Part shown: positions 1 to 10,879 of the stretch, piece after piece
Layout of the letters: every line of letters starts with the position of its first letter
How positions within the stretch are numbered: the stretch's first letter is position 1
Source of the DNA: Halichoerus grypus
Lineage: Eukaryota; Chordata; Mammalia; Carnivora; Phocidae
Length of the DNA stretch: 64,000 nucleotides
NCBI RefSeq assembly: GCF_964656455.1
Contig: NC_135717.1
Location: forward strand, 139,886,308 to 139,950,307
Reading direction: 5' to 3'
The notes under the pieces: generated by a model
Databases searched by the model: none
Told to the model about the DNA's origin: nothing
The model's input: the letters and a program-made list of their open reading frames with translations, nothing else
Program-made: the position numbers and the translations under genes

Positions 1-256
1 TTTGTGCTAGCCATCACCACATGTAATGACTAATATTTCTCAAAAATCTGTCTCATAGCGTTTTACTTTTTTAACTAGCACTAACAAGAATAAAAAAAAA
101 TATTGAGAAAAAAGAAGAGACTCTACCCAAAAATATACATCTATTTTTCTATGTCTGTTGTAAAACACCTGCTAGATTCTCTAAATATGAAAAGAAACCT
201 CAGTTGTATATTTTGTTGTTCATTATATTAATAAAAAATAAAATTAAAATATTTTT
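1..256. other. AT-rich unassigned DNA
   Basis: This stretch is AT-rich with short A runs. I recognise no gene or repeat in it. It ends at the target-site duplication of the first SINE. Confidence 0.4.
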
Positions 257-497
257 AAATAGGAGAATGGTTAGGGCGCCTGGGTGGCTCAGATGGTTAA
301 GCGTCTGCCTTCGGCTCAGGTCATGATCCCGGGGTCCCGGGATCGAGTCCCGCATCGGGCTCCCTGCTAGGCGGGGAGCCTGCTTCTCCCTCTGCCTCTG
401 CCTCTCTCTCTCTCTCTCTCTGACTCTCATGAATAAATAAATAAAAAAAAAAAACATTTAAAAAAAAAATAAAATAAAATAAATAGGAGAATGGTTA
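257..497 (+). mobile_element. Carnivore tRNA-derived SINE with 17-bp TSD
   Basis: The SINE body is 274-480. It has the tRNA-like head (GCGCCTGGGTGGCTCAG at its start, with the internal Pol III A box), the B-box-like GGATCGAGTCCC, a CT-rich middle and an A-rich tail with AATAAA. The exact 17-bp TSD AAATAGGAGAATGGTTA lies at 257-273 and 481-497. The near-intact head and exact TSD indicate a comparatively young insertion. It carries no coding capacity and would have been mobilised in trans by L1. Confidence 0.97.
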
Positions 498-593
498 TAC
501 GAATTTTGATTTATCCAGATAGTAACATATAATGCAAGATATCTGGGAAAACACTTAATGAGATGGGGAAATTATCCTGATAAATTTTTGATA

Positions 594-1400
594 GGTTTAT
601 TGAGGTATAACTGATATATAGGGCATATTTTTAAAGTGTACAGATCGATTAATGTTTATATACGTATGTATCCATGAAACCATCACTACAATCAAGGCAA
701 CAGATAAACCCACTCAAAAATTTTCTCTCGCTCATCTACAATCCTTACCCACTGTAGCCCATCTCTAAGCAAGCCCTCATCTACTATCATTGTAGTTCTC
801 GTTTTTAAGGTCTTATATAAATAGAATTATAAATATGTGTACTCTGTCTACTTTCTTTCACTCAGCATAATCATTCTGAGATTAATCCATATCATAGTAG
901 GTATCAGTACTTTTTTGTTGTTGCTGAATAGTATTATATGGATATACCCACAGCTTATTTATTTATCCATCTATTAATGGACATCTGGGTTGTTTCCAAT
1001 TCTGGGTTATTACAAGTAAAGCTGCTATGAACAGTCAGTACAAGTCCTCATGTGGACTTATGCTTTTTTCTCTTGGTGAAATACCTAGGAATGGAAGGGC
1101 TGTATAATATGGTGGGTGTTAGGTAGAACTTTTTAAATGAAAATTGCCAAATGGCTTTTCAAAGTACATAGTTGTAGCATTTTATATTCCCACTAGAAGT
1201 TTATGAATTTCCAGTTCATTCACATCCTCACCAACTTTTGGTGTGGTCAGTCTTGTTGGTTTTAGCCATGCAAGTAAGTTTGTAGTGGTATTTTGTTGTG
1301 GTTTTGATTTACATTTCTTTAATGACTAATAATCTTGAGTATCTTTCCATGTTTATATATGCTACCTAAATGTCTTCTCAGGTGTTATCTCTATTCAATT
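594..1400 (-). mobile_element. L1 LINE fragment (3' UTR and ORF2 end), minus strand
   Basis: Read on the plus strand, this matches the reverse complement of an old mammalian L1 3' end. It opens with the TTTATTGAGGTATAACTGA block. It then runs through the 'cactcagcataat…', 'ctgaatagtatt' and 'gctgctatgaaca' blocks and on to 'aatgactaat…'. The 5' part of the element is missing. The sequence is diverged with many indels, so it is not active. Family is from memory of L1M-type consensus sequences. Confidence 0.8.
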
Positions 1401-1414
1401 ATCATGTCTATATT

Positions 1415-2000
1415 CCCATTGAGTTTTGACGGCTGGCCCTTTCTTCTGGGCTTTTTGTGCCTACACTATCCCCTCTAATAAAGAAGATGGCCCAGGACTC
1501 TGGACCTTCACCCTCTGGGCCCATGTTGGCAGCAGCAGCCCTGAGGGCCTCTGAGTCACCTGAAGAGTTATTCTTTCCTTTTCTCAAAGGACAGCACATG
1601 TCCACAGCCAAGTAGCTCTGCTGACCCATTTCCTGCCTGTAGAGTCCCAGGATTCTGACAGCTTTCTTCATTTCATCCCATGTCTGTCCCCTTCTATCCA
1701 AGATGGCAGTATTTCTGCTTAAGTGGTTGATTGGATCCATGAGTCTCATGTCCAAACTCTCCAGCAAAAATTTGTACAGCCACACGTTGGCTCAGTTTCA
1801 GAGCCCATTATGTGGATAGGCTGAGAAGCTTCCAAAACATTAAGTTTTGCTTCCTTTTTTGCTTAACAGTTCCTTTTATACCGTATCTCTTTTCTTTCAC
1901 ATTGGCTATGAGCAGTAAGGAGAAACCAGGCTGCATCTTCAAAATTTGCTCCTTATTTTATAATATGTAGTTTTACATTCTTCATCCCTTAAGAGGTCTA
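1415..2000 (-). pseudogene. Probable ERVL-MaLR internal (gag-like) remnant
   Basis: This block is distinctly more GC-rich than its neighbours. It holds a 125-codon reading frame on the minus strand (1408-1785) with no close known-protein match that I recognise. The adjoining stretch around 1815-1990 ('ggctgagaagcttcc…', 'gcagtaaggagaaaccaggctgcatcttc') resembles the antisense of THE1/MST-type MaLR internal sequence as I remember it. On that reading the frame is a fossil of the MaLR internal region rather than a host gene. No flanking MaLR LTR is seen. The assignment is tentative; a processed pseudogene fragment is the alternative. Confidence 0.4.
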
Positions 2001-2023
2001 TGATCTTAGGGCAAAGATACTTG

Positions 2024-2180
2024 ATTTTCCTGTACCCCAGTTTCATTATTTAAAAACACTGATGCTGATAAAATATCCACCTCATAGGTTGGTTATAAGA
2101 ATTGAATTATAACCCTATGAAGCCATTATAACAGTATTTGCCAGATAGTGAACACTAAATAATTGTTACCTATTATTATT
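2024..2180 (+). repeat. MIR SINE fragment
   Basis: The order of blocks fits a plus-strand MIR: 'cagtttcattatttaaaa', then 'ccacctcataggttggttataagaattgaat', then 'gtgaacactaaataattgtta'. It is an ancient mammalian tRNA-derived SINE, diverged and missing its 5' end. Confidence 0.7.
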
Positions 2181-3195
2181 TCCAGGGTTTTATGCCAGTG
2201 CTTATGCCTATGACCAGAACTCTTGGACAGGAATAATTCCTTTTGGCATTGTTAAGAATGAGATATTTCTTCCACATATAGTCTCTCTGCTCTTGTTAAG
2301 TCCTCATTCATCTAGCACTTTAGTCACTCAGGTGATCATAAAATTTACCAGTGACAATGTGGAAAAGCAATCAAATTCTGGATTACATGACTGTCACTTC
2401 TCACTATCCTAGCTGTTTCCCTCTTCATCCACTGTCTGCTAGGCCCCCTTCCACATGGTACCTCTGAAACTGACAGCCTCTGACACATTGCCTAGAAACA
2501 TCTTGCTGTGAAGTAGCTATGCCACATCTCAGTGGCCCTGATATTCAACCCTGTAATATGACATCCTAAAAGGTCTCTATCCTCAAAGCAGCAAAAAAAA
2601 AAAAAAAAAAAATCTAAGTTCAAAATAAAATTATATTTAATTCAGTTAAATTCTTTTTTTGATAGAGGAGATAAAGATTGATACGAGATCAAAGAGTGTA
2701 AGATTTGTACAATCCCAGAAGATGGTAAACCATTGCTTTGAAGAGCAGGGTAGAGGAAATGTTCTCATTTAAAATTTATTAGTAAAAATTTGATTAGTCA
2801 TTAAATTTATCAATTTGATTCATTAATTTTCAACCAAGTAAACTGTCAGTGAAGCAGAACTCTGTAGTGTGTGAATCCTAATCTGATAGCTTAATCTGTG
2901 ATCAAGGTGTGAATTTCTTAAAACATCTCCACTTCAAATTCCCTAGTGAGATTCTTTTGGGCAGGCATGAAGAATATACTTGATGTTCGTTAATTTTTAG
3001 TCTCCGTGTATCAAATCACACTCGTATTTAAGTTTGCAACATAAATTTTGAGAAAACAAGGAGTCCTCTGCATTGTGTTTGGTATGCTTATACAACTGGC
3101 ACCTATTTTTAGAAATAAGATGAGATTTTGCTCTATTTTTGAAACTGGGTTTCAAGCCAATTTAAGGTTAAAGACGTAGGATGTTCCTTGGCTTT
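2181..3195. other. Unassigned stretch with a 20-nt poly-A run
   Basis: I see no gene here. A pure A run lies at about 2592-2611. It could be the tail of an old retroposon, but I recognise no element upstream of it and no target-site duplication. Confidence 0.4.
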
Positions 3196-3790
3196 TCAGA
3201 CAATTTTTTTAGGGAAGTTTGCTTTCGAGATGGTGGCTGCATGAACGGGTCTCCCTTTGCTCCGTAGCGGCAGTTAAAAATCCATTCGGAGGTTTAAGCA
3301 AAGTTCACTTGATTGTAGGTCAGTACCCGGTGGATAAATCACAGAATTGCTTCAAATAATGTATGTGATTTGCTTTTTCCCTGCTGAGGAGAAGCTCTGA
3401 ACTGAGAGAGCATGAAGTAAAGATTGTTTCCTCACCCCTAAGGTTAATGCCCCTGTCACAGCTGAAGTCCCCGTCAAGGAAACAGAGAGAAGTAGCTTAA
3501 AATGCAACTGTTTTCATCCATCTGCCACAGGCAGCAGAAAACAAATGATTGTGGTTCTTATCTTCGCCAGTGGCAGAGCATTTGTTAAAGCACAAAGATA
3601 AAAGAAAAGCAAGGGACAAGAAATCCCTTGGCAGAGAACGTGGATGAAATATGCCACCAAAAGTGCAGGGCCTTTCAAAAATAGTCTCTCATAATCACTG
3701 AGGCCTGTGAGGGTGGCAAAGTGGAATGTTCTGGTGAATGTGCTAGGTGAAATTTCCTTTTTAGTATTAGGCTATTGACCCCCTGCTTTG
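3196..3790. promoter_or_regulatory. Repeat-free block, candidate conserved noncoding element
   Basis: No repeat family is visible in about 600 bases. Base composition is more balanced than in the flanks, and several CpGs are retained around 3230-3320. GATA-type sites (TTATCT near 3560, AGATAA near 3597) and an E-box CAGCTG near 3460 are present. These features suggest, but do not show, a cis-regulatory element. Confidence 0.25.
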
Positions 3791-3794
3791 AGAA

Positions 3795-4262
3795 TCATCT
3801 TTCTCAAGCACCATTTTCATCATGTCATTCCTAGTCAAGGACCCTTAGAGAAGAGCGCCCTGGTGTCTACCATATTAAATCCAAACTCTTCATCTTGGGA
3901 TCCCCAGTAGCCCTCTCCACCTGGCTCTTGCCTCTGTTGTGCCAGCAAACAGGTCCTCTTCAGTCCATTCAAATAGATTGGCTTGCTTTCCTCCGCATAT
4001 TTTTTTTCCCAGAAACTGGCTTTAAGCTTTTGCCCCTCATTCTTTTCCAGCCTTGAATGTTCTCCTTGTTCCCAATACACTTATTTCAAACACACTCCCG
4101 CATCTACTTCCATTCCATGCCTGTTGAATTCTTTAAGATTAGCTTTACATTGGCTTCCCTCAGGAAGTCTTCCTGGACCATACTCCTATTAATTTTGATT
4201 CTGTATCCTCCTCAACTCATATTTTACACTATTTTAAAATATTCTGCACTGTGAATTCCACT
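3795..4262 (+). repeat. L2 LINE fragment
   Basis: Blocks such as 'taaatccaaactcttcatcttggga', 'ccttgaatgttctccttgttccca' and 'ccctcaggaagtcttcctgga' follow the order of the L2 3' region on the plus strand. It is old and diverged. Short frames across it on both strands are incidental. Confidence 0.65.
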
Positions 4263-4344
4263 TCTACAAATTTGGTGCCCCAAACTAGAGTCAAAATGTA
4301 ACAATGGTAGCATGTTTTATGTTGGTTTTACCAATGACTCAATC

Positions 4345-4455
4345 ATCATTCATTCTTTTATTTATTCAATAAAGAGTTTATACTTACTTATTATATGTCT
4401 GGAACATTGCTAAATTCTGAGTCCAAAAATGGACAACAAACTGTTCCAGGTTGAG
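4345..4455 (-). repeat. L2 3' end fragment
   Basis: 'attcaataaagagtttatacttacttattatatgtctggaac' resembles the inverse of the L2 3' end (…ATTTATTGAGCACCTACTATGTGCC…). It is short and diverged. Confidence 0.5.
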
Positions 4456-4530
4456 GGAGTACTTAAATTCTAGTTAATTTAAGACTAGAGTGTTGTTGTA
4501 TAAGTGCAGAAGAAGTTCAGGTAAAGCTTT

Positions 4531-4536
<6 letters not shown>

Positions 4537-4567
<31 letters not shown>
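4537..4567. repeat. (AC)n microsatellite
   Basis: About 15.5 uninterrupted AC units. Confidence 0.98.
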
Positions 4568-4568
<1 letters not shown>

Positions 4569-5961
4569 CCTCATCTTAACTTATATGTGACTGTATTTGG
4601 GATCAACTAGGAATTTCTGGGAAAGAGGAAACAAGATCAAGAATCTCATTAATATAAAGTAATAAAAAAATTATCAGATGTCAGAATATAGATGTGGTTC
4701 TTGAAATCCTCAACCTTAACTTTTTGCTAGCACAATCATTTTTTTTTCCTCGTGGGCAGGTTTGCTGAATGCAAGTTTATTTTTAAATTTTGAGTCCTTT
4801 AAATAGATGCCATGGTAGGTACTGCATGTTACAGAATTATTTAGAATTTACCTGGTGGTCTCAAAAAGTAAATAAATGTTGTTATCCTCCATGGGTCATA
4901 AAATTTAGATACGTAATCACTTACCCAATAACCTTTTCTCATTATCTTCAACCTTTCAGCAACATTCCTGGCTATTAATCACTTCTTTTTCATTAAACTC
5001 TCTCTAGCTCCAATTTACAATATTCCTGGTTCATCTCTTACCTCCCTGGTAATTTAGTATTTTTTTTTCATCATTACTTGTGAATATAGGGAATTTCCAT
5101 GTTTCACTACTTGCTCATTGTTTTGCTCTCTATATTTTCACCCATGTATGTTCTGTGGAAGAGAGGACTTTTCCTTTTCCTAGATCATCCTCAAAGAAGA
5201 GGAAACTGATGTAACTGATGAGAATTTGAGACACTGATTGGGTCACTGTAACTATGGGGTGAGGTCACCCCATGTGCAGCTTTCCATTTTGCACTGCTCC
5301 AGCCTCCTCTTCCAGCCTCCATGGGAAGAGAAGCACTGAGTGAGGCCCAGACCTTTGGGGGCAGATGTCATCCTTGCACACTTCTGCCTCTGCCTCCTAT
5401 GAAAATGGAAAGGGATAGATAAGTTCATATAACATTCACTCTTCAGATCTAGCCACATTGCTCCCCAGTGCTTCTGTGACTTTCTTTATCTTTTTCATTA
5501 TCTGGATCTCTGCTTATGCTGTAGTTGGAAGGTCAAGGCTAATTTATCTTCACTTGGAGGAGGCCTCCTCTTCTGTCTTTTCTCTTGCTTTACATAGCAT
5601 ACCATCTATGCTGGCTTAGGACCAGATTCCTAGACTGTGTAATATATAATATAATACCAAAGTACAGCTGATATTGTTATTATATTATTGAGAAATAAAT
5701 ACTTTAGGACAAAAAAAAGCTTACATTTGAAAAGTCAGAGTTTCAGTATAGAAGTATAGACTTTTTGTCTGTATGCATGGATCCACTTATTTTTATTAAT
5801 ATGGCTTAATCCTTTAATTTTTTCCCCTTTAATTTGTTTTGTCATTTTCAAGCCAACTTCAAAAGTAGTTAAGTCTCAGATGCTACAGAACATAAATATA
5901 TGAGAGTTTGGGCTTACATGTTAGTTTTAGATATTTAAGGTGATAAACCATTTTGGAAGCT
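4568..5961. other. Unassigned stretch, no gene seen
   Basis: This is ordinary AT-rich DNA with one more GC-rich patch at about 5210-5460. Short frames in that patch show no protein family. No repeat is recognised. Confidence 0.4.
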
Positions 5962-5995
5962 ATATCGGTCAGAGTTCTCCAGAGCAAATGGATGG

Positions 5996-6033
<38 letters not shown>

Positions 6034-6392
6034 ACGCAGAGAGAGAGAAAGAGATTGATTGATTTTAGGGTATTGGCTTATGTGATTAAGGAGGCTGACA
6101 GGTCAAAAACCTATAGGAAGGTCAAGAAAGCTGAAGACCCAGGGAAGATCCACTGTGCAGGGCAAGGCCAAAGGCAGCCTGCTGGCAAAATTCCTTCTTT
6201 GGAGAGACCAGTCTCTGTTCTATTACAGTCTTCACTTGATTGGATGTGTCCACCCCACATTATAGAGGGCAGGCATCTTTACTCATATTTAATTGCTAAT
6301 TTCTACCAAAAATCATCCTCAGAAACATGCAGGATCATGTTTGACCAATTATCAGAGCAATGGTCCATCCAAGTTGATGCAAGAAATTGAAG
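5962..6392 (+). repeat. Old interspersed repeat, family not named, with internal (TG)n
   Basis: The text order 'tcagagttctccagag…(TG)16…ttggcttatgtgattaaggaggctg…gattggatgtgtcc…ccacattatagaggg…gtttgaccaat…' is one I recognise as a common mammalian interspersed repeat, but I cannot name its family with certainty. The (TG)16 run is at 5997-6028. A 145-codon frame crosses the repeat and the CV-repeat encoded by the TG run; it is not a gene. Confidence 0.6.
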
Positions 6393-6450
6393 CCAAAAGT
6401 CAAAAGAAAGAAGTCAAAAGTTCATCTTTGCCTTACTTTAGACTTTGTTA

Positions 6451-6654
6451 AAAGTTAAGGAGGGTGGGGCACCTTGGTTAAGCATCCGACTCTTGATTTC
6501 AGCTCAGGTCATGAACTTTGGGTTGTGAGATCCAGCTCCACACTGGGCCCTGCACTGGACGTGGAACCTGCTTAAGATTCTCTCTCCCTCTCCCTCTGCC
6601 CTCCCCGCTTCTCTAAAAAAAAAAAGAAGAAGAAGAAAAAAAGTTGAGGATGGG
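6451..6654 (+). mobile_element. Carnivore SINE, older copy with A-box deletion
   Basis: Body is about 6466-6639. The head reads GGGGCACC then directly TTGGTTAAGCATCC. About 13 bases that normally hold TGGGTGGCTCAGTC are missing, which removes the Pol III A box. The tail is A-rich with GAA repeats. Imperfect TSDs (AAAGTTAAGGAGGG and AAAGTTGAGGATGG) flank it at about 6451 and 6640. Confidence 0.85.
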
Positions 6655-6819
6655 GGGGAGGGAGGGATCAGGTCCAAGGCTAAGCTTTTGAATTCATATC
6701 ACTTGACTAGATTTGTGAATTATAATCCCCAGTGCTGCCACCCCATCACAACCACCACATACTCTAACACTAGCTCTCTATTATTCCTTGAAATTTTCCT
6801 AATTCTGAATAATCAACAA

Positions 6820-7385
6820 ATATTAAAACCTAAGTGTCCATTGACAGATAAATGGATAAAGAAAATGTGGTACACACACACACACACACACAAATATCGT
6901 TCAACCATAAAAAGAAAGAAATAATGCCATTTGCGACAACATAGACAGACCATTATACTAAGTGAAATAAGTCAGACAGAGAAGTCAAATAGCATCTGAT
7001 CTCACTTACATGTGAAATCTTAAAAACAAAACATATTGGTGGTTATCAGAGGTGAGGGGTCGGGGTGGGTGAAATGAGTGAAGGAGGTCAAAAGGTGCAA
7101 ATGTTCAGTTATAAAATAAGTTAAGTCCTAGGGATGTAATGTACAGCATAATGACTATAGTTAATACTGCATTATATATTTGAATATCGCTAATACAATA
7201 AATTTTAAAAGTTCTCATCACAAGAGAAGAAAATTGTAACTATGTGTGGTGATGGATGTTAACTAAACTTACTGGGGTAATCATTTTGCAATATATACAT
7301 GTAGGAAATCATCATGTTGTACATCTAAAATGAATATAAGGTTATATGTCAGTCATATCTCAGTAAAGAACAACAACAACAAATA
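6820..7385 (+). mobile_element. L1 LINE 3' end
   Basis: The order 'taagtgtccattgacagataaatgg', 'aaccataaaaag', 'gccatttgcgacaacat', 'aagtgaaataagtcagacag', 'gatgtaatgtacagcata', 'atcatgttgtacatctaaaatgaat' is the 3' UTR of a mammalian L1 in sense orientation, ending in an A-rich CAA-repeat tail. It contains a short (CA)n near 6871. The element is 5' truncated. Confidence 0.88.
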
Positions 7386-7975
7386 TATATTGACTGCTTG
7401 TTGGGTTCCATGCACTATTCCAGGTACTGGCCATAGCATAGCAGCCTGTTCTTCTGGACCTTACATCCATTGAGGGCCATAGAAAACAGTAAATAAATAA
7501 GGGAACATAACCTATACTATGTTACATATTATTTTTATACCAACTACTATGAAGAAAAGTGAAGCAGGGTATTAGAGTGGAGAAGAGTAGAGAAACAGTT
7601 TTAGACAGTGTGGTCAGGGAAGCCTCTCTGTGAAGGTGATGCTTCGGTTTCAAACATGAACGTGAAGAAGTGTTGGGACAAACTAGGCAGGTGTATGGGG
7701 AAATATGTTCTATTCAGAGAAACTAGCAACTGAGAAGTCCTGAGATGGTTTCAACTTTTTATATTCAAGGAACAACGGAGGTCAATGTGACCAGAACAGA
7801 GTGAAGATAGAGAAAAGGTAAGAAACGATGTCAGAGGTAAGCTAGCAACAGGTTGTGGTTAGGGATTGCAGGGATCTGAGCTATATATTCAAGTAAGTTG
7901 CTATGATGATTTCATTAATGAACAGAGAAAAAAAGGAATTTTGGATCTTACTTTATAAGCCAAAGTTTTCAAATG
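7386..7975 (-). repeat. L2 LINE fragment, minus strand
   Basis: The run 'ttgactgcttgttgggttccatgcactattccaggtactgg', 'ctatgaagaaaagtgaagcagggtatt', 'gtggtcagggaagcctctctgtgaaggtgatg' is the inverse of the L2 3' region. Weaker similarity continues to the 'aaaggaattttggatcttactttataag' block. It directly follows the L1 tail. Confidence 0.7.
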
Positions 7976-8189
7976 TAAATGCATGCCTGGACTTGTCAGA
8001 TAAGGAAAATGTGTGAGGCATGTTGATGGAAACTCTGGTGACCTGAAGAGTAAAAGTCTTGTCAAAAGTGGATTTCTGGTACCAAGCTCTAGTTAGTTAT
8101 CTCCCTACAGGGAATTCAGCTTACAAGTTGCAAATTTGAGACTTCTGATAAAATGGCTTGGTATGCTAATCATTATGTGCATTAGGGAA

Positions 8190-8292
8190 AGGAACATGCA
8201 TTTATTAAATCTCTATTCTGTGCCAGGCATTGTAGAAGTAGATTTCATACATGTTATTTCATTAACATCACGTAACATAACATAACATAACA

Positions 8293-8331
<39 letters not shown>

Positions 8332-8465
8332 AAATCCTCACTATTATATTACATCATGGCTACTTTTCAGAGAACATAGCCACGATGAAGGCAGTTCCTA
8401 ACTTATAAAATGTTCAGCAACCATGGCAGTAAGTTGGTGATCTAAATTGGCCCATGCTTTATCAC
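8190..8465 (-). repeat. MIR fragment with internal tetranucleotide repeat
   Basis: 'ctattctgtgccaggcattgtagaa…catgttatttcatta' to the left and 'taagttggtgatctaaattggcccatgctttatcacac' to the right fit an inverted MIR. It is split by four CATAA units (8276-8295) and an (ATAA)n run to about 8332. Confidence 0.55.
8276..8332. repeat. (CATAA)4 followed by (ATAA)n simple repeat
   Basis: Two adjoining simple-repeat motifs, pentamer then tetramer, consistent with one growing out of the other. Confidence 0.95.
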
Positions 8466-9422
8466 ACAGTTAGGTCAATAAAATGGCATGTGTAAATGAG
8501 ACTTGCCTAGTTTGTCTGAGCCACCATGGTTTGATAGCTATCAGGTACCAGAGACAGATCATTATGCATAAATTTCAAAATTGCTTTCTAAGAACTAGTT
8601 AAGTACTCTTAAACTCTTCATATATACCAAGGTTATTAAATAATTGAGAGTAAGAGGGTTGGTTTTGGAAGGATTTCCTTCTTATAAGCTATGCTATGAG
8701 CTCCACTCCCAGAAGAAAAAGGGGTAGGGATATTGACCCATCACTAAAAGCCTAGGAAGAAAGGTTTCTATAGGATTAATTCAGAAAACATTTGTCTCCT
8801 GACTCTGAATCCCATTTGGAAAAATCTCACAAGCCAGAGATGGCTGATTTGATGGCAGGAACTAAGTAGAAGCTGCTACTGCATTATCATCAGATTGTAG
8901 AAAATAATGCATAGACGAGTTGTAGCTGTATAAATGAGTGCAGCAGCATGGGTTATACTTGATTCTGTACAAAAAGGAAGAAAACTAACTAACATTGCTA
9001 GGTATCTACTGACTAAAGAAGCACTAAAAAAAAATGAGCTGATAGTATATCACTGTGTCAAGGGAAACGCAGATAAGCAAGTCCCAACAAAGGGGGATTT
9101 CTGAAGAACACACAAAAATGTTCCAGGAGAGAGTCGGTTTAAACATTGGCCAGATTCATAGAACTTGAAACTAGTTTATAACATTCGCAATCAAGTGAGA
9201 ACTCCACCACTCCCTTATCTTCCCCGACCTAGGAAAGTGTCAACTTCCCTCATGACAACGATGTTGATGTATAACATCATCACACAACTGAGTGTTATCA
9301 ACAATTACTTCAAGAAATGTTAATGGTTAATCATCTCTAGATCAAACCACTACATTTTAACTCAGACATATCTTTATCTGAAAGAAAAAATTCTCCCAGA
9401 CTTCCACAGACATTCCTTAAGC
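8466..9422. other. Unassigned stretch, no gene seen
   Basis: There is no recognised repeat and no reading frame of interest. Composition is ordinary. Confidence 0.4.
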
Positions 9423-9648
9423 CAGAAGTTGGGAAACTTCTTACGTAAAAGGCTAACTAGTAACTATCTTACACTTTGCAAGCCAGATGGTCTCTGTCCC
9501 AACTTTTCAACTCTGCCACTTTCAGTATGAATGTCTCAATAGACAATACATAAGTGAATGAGAGCTATGTTCCAGTAAACATTTATTTACAAAAGTAGGC
9601 AACGGGATGAATTTGTTCCATGGGCCATATTTGCCAATGTTTGCCCTA
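9423..9648 (-). repeat. hAT-Charlie type MER element (copy 1)
   Basis: It reads 'ccagaagttgggaaacttctta…', 'gcaagccagatggtctctgtcccaac', 'cagtaaacatttatttacaaaagtaggcaac', 'gccatatttgccaatgtttgccc'. The termini are inverted in sense (…GGGAAACTT… / …AATGTTTGCC…), as in the common 'gttggcaaac…ctgtaaagggcc' MER family. I believe it belongs to the Charlie group, but the exact name is uncertain. The strand assignment is arbitrary and only says it is opposite to the copy at 19.7 kb. Confidence 0.65.
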
Positions 9649-10879
9649 AGTGGTGGAAGCAATCATATTCCTGTTTTATGGGAGTAGTGTCATTGTGATG
9701 TCCTGGAAATAGTGAGTAGTCCAATTGTTGAGCAACCAAAAGTCATAGATACTTAGTTTGACAGTAACAAAAACCTTAATTTTACTTGTCTAAACTGTGT
9801 TTTGTTTTGTTTTGTTTTTGCCTCATTTCAGGTGCAAGAATTCAAACTTTTTATTATCACTCTATTCATTTTACCCTTTCCCTACAATATTTTGGTGACC
9901 TGTGCTACTTTCTGTGATTTCATTTAGTGACTTTTTCCACTAACTAAACCTGATGTTGTTCCCTCATCCAATAAAATAAATTGCCATTTGAATCAATAGT
10001 ATACTTCTAGATCAATGTACCTTTAGATTTTTTTATATAAACAATCCTAGTGGGTCAGTTGATTGTCAAATATAGTATGTCTATGAAGCTTTAAAATCTG
10101 GTAAGTAAATTAAGGGTTGGAAAAGATCACTGTGTCCAGTAAAATCTTGTCATGCCTAAAGACTGGAAGTTTCATTTCAAGGACTTTGTCACTAGATTTT
10201 CTAGAAACAAAGACATAAACAGTAGTTACACTTGAGGGTAAAAAAAAATAAGCATAAGAAATAAATTTAATCCCTGTCATTTGTAACATTACCTATCTTA
10301 GCTTTATTAGTTTATTAGGCATTAGGTATGAGAATCTAATGAGGCATTTGGTTAATTGATTTATAGGATGTGACTCGAAGTACAACTGTGTATTACTCAT
10401 CTTGCTGGATATAAGAGTAAAATTATTTTGGAAGTACACCAAGTAGACAACAGCAATTAGAGAATCAATCATTGACAGAATATTTAAGCAAATTATTGGG
10501 GCAGAAGATTATTTGATCAGAAAGTAAATTTATAATATATTATTCTTGATTACAGAGAGATAAAAATAGGTAATAAAGCAAATGTGATGAAGGTTGAGTT
10601 ATTTGTTTAAGGGGGGAATCTATAACCTTGGAAGTTTTGTACTTTTTGTTATTATTGTTTTATACTAAAGTTTGATTTAGAGTGAAAATGCCTCTGTCTT
10701 ATTCTCATAAATAGATACTAGGTCTAAAGCCTAACACTCTGAGAACTTCAAAAGAGAGTTTTTTTCCCCTCCAGTACTATAGAAAGTTAAAAAAAAATAG
10801 TCTTCTCTCTATAAAACATTTATAAATATTCTGTAAAATATAGCAAACAATCTTTCAGATGCACACCTGAGTTCACATG
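9649..10879. other. Unassigned AT-rich stretch
   Basis: I recognise no gene and no repeat family. A short (TTTTG)n run lies near 9800. Confidence 0.4.

Noticed and set aside
274..480. tRNA gene calls within SINE heads
   Set aside because: The SINE heads are tRNA-derived with A/B boxes but do not fold as complete tRNAs and are followed by the SINE body. This applies to all copies.
2592..2611. Processed pseudogene ending in a poly-A tail
   Set aside because: No recognisable transcript upstream and no target-site duplication found.
5953..6390. 145-codon plus-strand frame with a Cys-Val repeat
   Set aside because: The CV run is a translated (TG)16 microsatellite, and the rest lies in an old interspersed repeat.
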